The notes under the pieces are model-generated. The model was given only the letters and a program-made list of their open reading frames with translations. It made no database searches and was not told the DNA's origin. From positions 1-16,314 of the forward strand of contig DYHL01000027.1 of the NCBI GenBank assembly GCA_020724185.1: 16,314 nt of DNA, in the 5' to 3' direction. Position 1 is the stretch's first letter. Every line of letters begins with the position of its first letter. Below are positions 14,318-16,314 of the stretch, piece after piece. Both the position numbers and the translations under genes were made by a program. Source of the DNA: Candidatus Nitrosymbiomonas sp. (GTDB lineage Bacteria > Sysuimicrobiota > Sysuimicrobiia > Sysuimicrobiales > Humicultoraceae).

Positions 14318-15615
14318 TCGCCGATTCCATGTCGCTGGCTCCAAGGCTGGAGACCCTGTTGGGAGGGGAGTGGGTCACGGTCGGCGACACCTCCCGGTGG
14401 GCCGTAGACGGGGTAATCCCCGGGATTGCCGTGCGTCCGGGCGACTCCGAACAGGTGGGCGCGGTCCTGCGGCTCTGCGGCGAGGCCGCTGCCGCGGTTG
14501 TGCCCTGGGGCGGGGGCACCGCGATCGAGGTCGGGAATCCTCCTCGCCCACCGCACGTGGCGCTGCTGACCGATCGGCTGTCTGGACTCGTCGAGCACGA
14601 CGCCGCGAACCTGACCGTGACGGTAGGGGCAGGAATGACGCTGGGAGCACTGGACGGCGTGATCTCCGGACAGGGGCAGTTCTTCCCGCTGGAGCCGCCG
14701 TTTGCCGAGCGCGCCACCGCCGGAGGCGCGGTGGCGGTCAACCTGAACGGTCCCCGCCGCGCGCACTGCGGTTCGGCGCGCGACCTGGTCATCGGCGCGA
14801 GGGCTGCGCAGGCGGACGGCACGCTGATCAAGGCAGGGGGCAAGACCGTCAAGAACGTCGCGGGCTACGACATGTGCAAGCTGTTCATTGGCTCGCTGGG
14901 CACGCTGGGCGTTCTGACCGAGCTGACGCTGCGGCTCCTCCCGGTGCCCGAGACCTCGCGCACGGTGGCGGTCTGGGGCGATGACCCCTCTGACCTTCTG
15001 CGTCTGTCCGGCCGCGTGCTGGAGTCGCCGCTGCTGCCGGCGGCGGTGGTGGTGGTGGTGGACGCGGTCGCAGCCGGCGCGCTAGGCCGGAACGCCTCGG
15101 GCCTGCTTGTGCGCGCGACCGGCTTCGAGGCCGCGGTGGCCCGGCAGGTGCGTGACGTCACCGCGTGGGCGGCGCAGGCGGCCCTTGACGCCGAGACGCT
15201 GGAAGGCGAGGCCGAGGGTGCGCTCTGGCAGGCGATCCGTGACTTCGCCTGGGCGGGAGGAGGAATCGCGATCCGCGTCACCGTACCCTCAGGCGATGTC
15301 CCGGCAGTGTTCGGCCGCCTGCGCTCGGCCTTGCCCGCCTCATCAGGTGCTGTGGTGCACGCGGCGAGTGGAACCATTTGGATCCACGCTGATCCTGCCG
15401 GCTTCACCGCGACTGCGTTGGGCGCGGTGAGGGAGATCTCGGCGGGTTACTCCGGGAACGTGCTCGTTGCGCGCGCGCCGCGCGCTTTGAAGGCCTCGGG
15501 CGATGTCTGGGCGCCCGGGACTCCACCCAGGACGCTCGAGATCATGCGCGCGATCAAGCAAGCTTTTGATCCTATTGGCACCCTCAACCCCGGCCGGTTC
15601 GTCGCAGGGCTCTGA
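14314..15615 (+). CDS. glcE: Glycolate oxidase FAD-binding subunit (GlcE)
   Basis: A 433-residue FAD-binding subunit of glycolate oxidase, longer than E. coli GlcE (about 350). Seen: a PCMH domain at about 30-212 with PWGGGTAI at 64-71, TAGGAVAVNLNGPRR at 135-149, HCGSARDLVIG at 151-161, and GGKTVKNVAGYDMCKLFIGS then LGTLGVLTEL at 175-204; a variable middle region; and the closing FDPIGTLNPGRF at 418-429. A (GGT)n run at 15045-15061 encodes five valines at 245-249. The start ATG 14314 overlaps the glcF stop; an in-frame ATG at 14329 is less likely. A reading frame extends far upstream through glcF but shows no homology. The gene order is D-F-E rather than the D-E-F of E. coli. The stop overlaps the GH57 start as TGATG (15613-15617). 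Confidence 0.92.
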   Translation: MIADSMSLAPRLETLLGGEWVTVGDTSRWAVDGVIPGIAVRPGDSEQVGAVLRLCGEAAAAVVPWGGGTAIEVGNPPRPPHVALLTDRLSGLVEHDAANLTVTVGAGMTLGALDGVISGQGQFFPLEPPFAERATAGGAVAVNLNGPRRAHCGSARDLVIGARAAQADGTLIKAGGKTVKNVAGYDMCKLFIGSLGTLGVLTELTLRLLPVPETSRTVAVWGDDPSDLLRLSGRVLESPLLPAAVVVVVDAVAAGALGRNASGLLVRATGFEAAVARQVRDVTAWAAQAALDAETLEGEAEGALWQAIRDFAWAGGGIAIRVTVPSGDVPAVFGRLRSALPASSGAVVHAASGTIWIHADPAGFTATALGAVREISAGYSGNVLVARAPRALKASGDVWAPGTPPRTLEIMRAIKQAFDPIGTLNPGRFVAGL

Positions 15616-16314
15616 TGCCGCGTCTGACCCTCGGGCTCGCACTGCACAACCACCAGCCCGTGGGCAACTTCCACTCGGTCTTCGCGCAGGCCCACGACGC
15701 GGCATACGAGCCGATGGTCGGCGCACTCGAGCGCCACCCCGCGGTGCGCGTGGCGCTGCACTACTCGGGACCGCTGCTAGACTGGCTGCTCAGGGAACAT
15801 CCGAACCTGATCGCGCGCATCCGCGCCCTCGTCGAGCGCGGCCAGGTGGAGATCATGACCGGTGGGTACTACGAGCCGATCCTGCCGATCATCCCGGATC
15901 GCGACAAGCGTGGCCAGATACTCAAGATGACCGCGGCGGTGCGCGATCGCTTCGGTTACGAGGCCACCGGGCTGTGGTTGGCGGAGCGCGTCTGGGAACC
16001 CCATCTGCCCAAGGCGCTGGCCGCATCCGGCATCACCTACACCATCGTGGACGACGCGCACTTCCATCACGTGGGTCTGACCTCCGCGGATCTGGCCGGA
16101 GACTTCATCACGGAGGAAGACGGCGCGCCGCTGCGCATCTTCCCCAGCGCCAAGGCGCTGCGGTACCGCATCCCCTGGGCCACGGTCGAGACGCTGATGG
16201 CCTGGCTGCGGGCGCAGGCCGCCGACGACCCGCGGATCCTGGTCATGGGCGACGACGGCGAGAAGTTCGGGTTGTGGCCAGGCACGCGCGCACTGTGCTG
16301 GGAGCGCGGCTGGG
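15615..16314 (+). CDS. GH57 glycoside hydrolase, 4-alpha-glucanotransferase/alpha-amylase type (3' end outside window)
   Basis: The first 233 residues of a GH57-family alpha-glucan-active enzyme; the frame is open to the window end. GH57 enzymes cut or transfer alpha-1,4-glucan in glycogen and maltodextrin turnover. Seen: opening LGLALHNHQPVGNF (HNHQP, family region 1); TGGYYEPILPIIPDRDK near 82-98 (region 2); GLWLAERVWEPHLPKAL near 119-135 with E124 as catalytic nucleophile (region 3); and MGDDGEKFGLWPG near 211-223 with D214 as acid/base (region 4). The two catalytic positions sit where they do in Thermococcus litoralis 4-alpha-glucanotransferase (E123, D214). No signal peptide, so cytoplasmic. 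ATG 15615 overlaps the glcE stop, so it is translationally coupled to the glycolate oxidase operon. Glucanotransferase is favoured over branching enzyme by the YYEPI/AERVWEP pattern, but the full length is needed. Confidence 0.92.
   Translation, partial: MPRLTLGLALHNHQPVGNFHSVFAQAHDAAYEPMVGALERHPAVRVALHYSGPLLDWLLREHPNLIARIRALVERGQVEIMTGGYYEPILPIIPDRDKRGQILKMTAAVRDRFGYEATGLWLAERVWEPHLPKALAASGITYTIVDDAHFHHVGLTSADLAGDFITEEDGAPLRIFPSAKALRYRIPWATVETLMAWLRAQAADDPRILVMGDDGEKFGLWPGTRALCWERGW

Noticed and set aside
15045..15061. GGT/GTG simple repeat
   Set aside because: It encodes a run of valines in frame within glcE and probably reflects codon bias; too short to argue for phase variation.

Overview
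This is a densely packed, GC-rich bacterial chromosome segment (roughly two-thirds G+C by eye). Third codon positions are strongly G/C throughout, most gene joints are of the TGATG or ATGA type, and no part shows foreign-looking composition. There are 15 protein genes; the first and last are cut by the window edges. No rRNA, tRNA, CRISPR array, insertion sequence or transcription regulator was recognised, and no gap between genes exceeds about 100 bp. The gene set (glycogen synthase, GH57 glucanotransferase, LutABC, GlcDFE, human-like alanine-glyoxylate aminotransferase, non-lipidated solute-binding protein) suggests a heterotrophic, possibly diderm, perhaps thermophile-related bacterium of a little-cultured lineage (Armatimonadota/CSP1-3-like is a guess only). 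The sequence alone does not fix the taxon.

Region 1 (1-5625, plus strand): the end of glgA (glycogen synthase), a GalT-family nucleotidyltransferase with two apparent zinc sites, an alanine-glyoxylate aminotransferase, then lutA-lutB-lutC, the iron-sulfur/LUD-domain lactate oxidation complex. The lut genes overlap by a few bases and follow the aminotransferase after 17 bp.

Region 2 (5600-11565, minus strand): reading leftwards from 11565, a YeiH-type membrane protein, a membrane-anchored SagB-like nitroreductase, a xylose-isomerase-like TIM-barrel protein, then a peptide/nickel-class ABC importer (binding protein and two permeases). The importer's ATPases are absent. The last permease gene overlaps lutC tail to tail by 26 bp.

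Region 3 (11637-16314, plus strand): glcD-glcF-glcE (glycolate oxidase) with overlapping joints, running straight into a GH57 4-alpha-glucanotransferase-type gene that is cut by the window end. glcD appears to be leaderless: a perfect TATAAT ends 6 nt before its ATG.

The genes fit a theme of 2-hydroxyacid and glyoxylate handling. GlcDFE would oxidise glycolate to glyoxylate, the aminotransferase would turn glyoxylate into glycine at the expense of an amino acid such as alanine, and LutABC would oxidise lactate or a related hydroxyacid. This block is nested between glycogen/alpha-glucan genes (glgA and the GalT homologue on the left, GH57 on the right). The minus-strand transport block sits in the middle. 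No clearly unprecedented system is visible. The most interesting leads are the possible ADP-glucose phosphorylase identity of the GalT homologue, the SagB/TIM-barrel/transporter operon, the leaderless glcD promoter, and the nested glycogen/hydroxyacid architecture.
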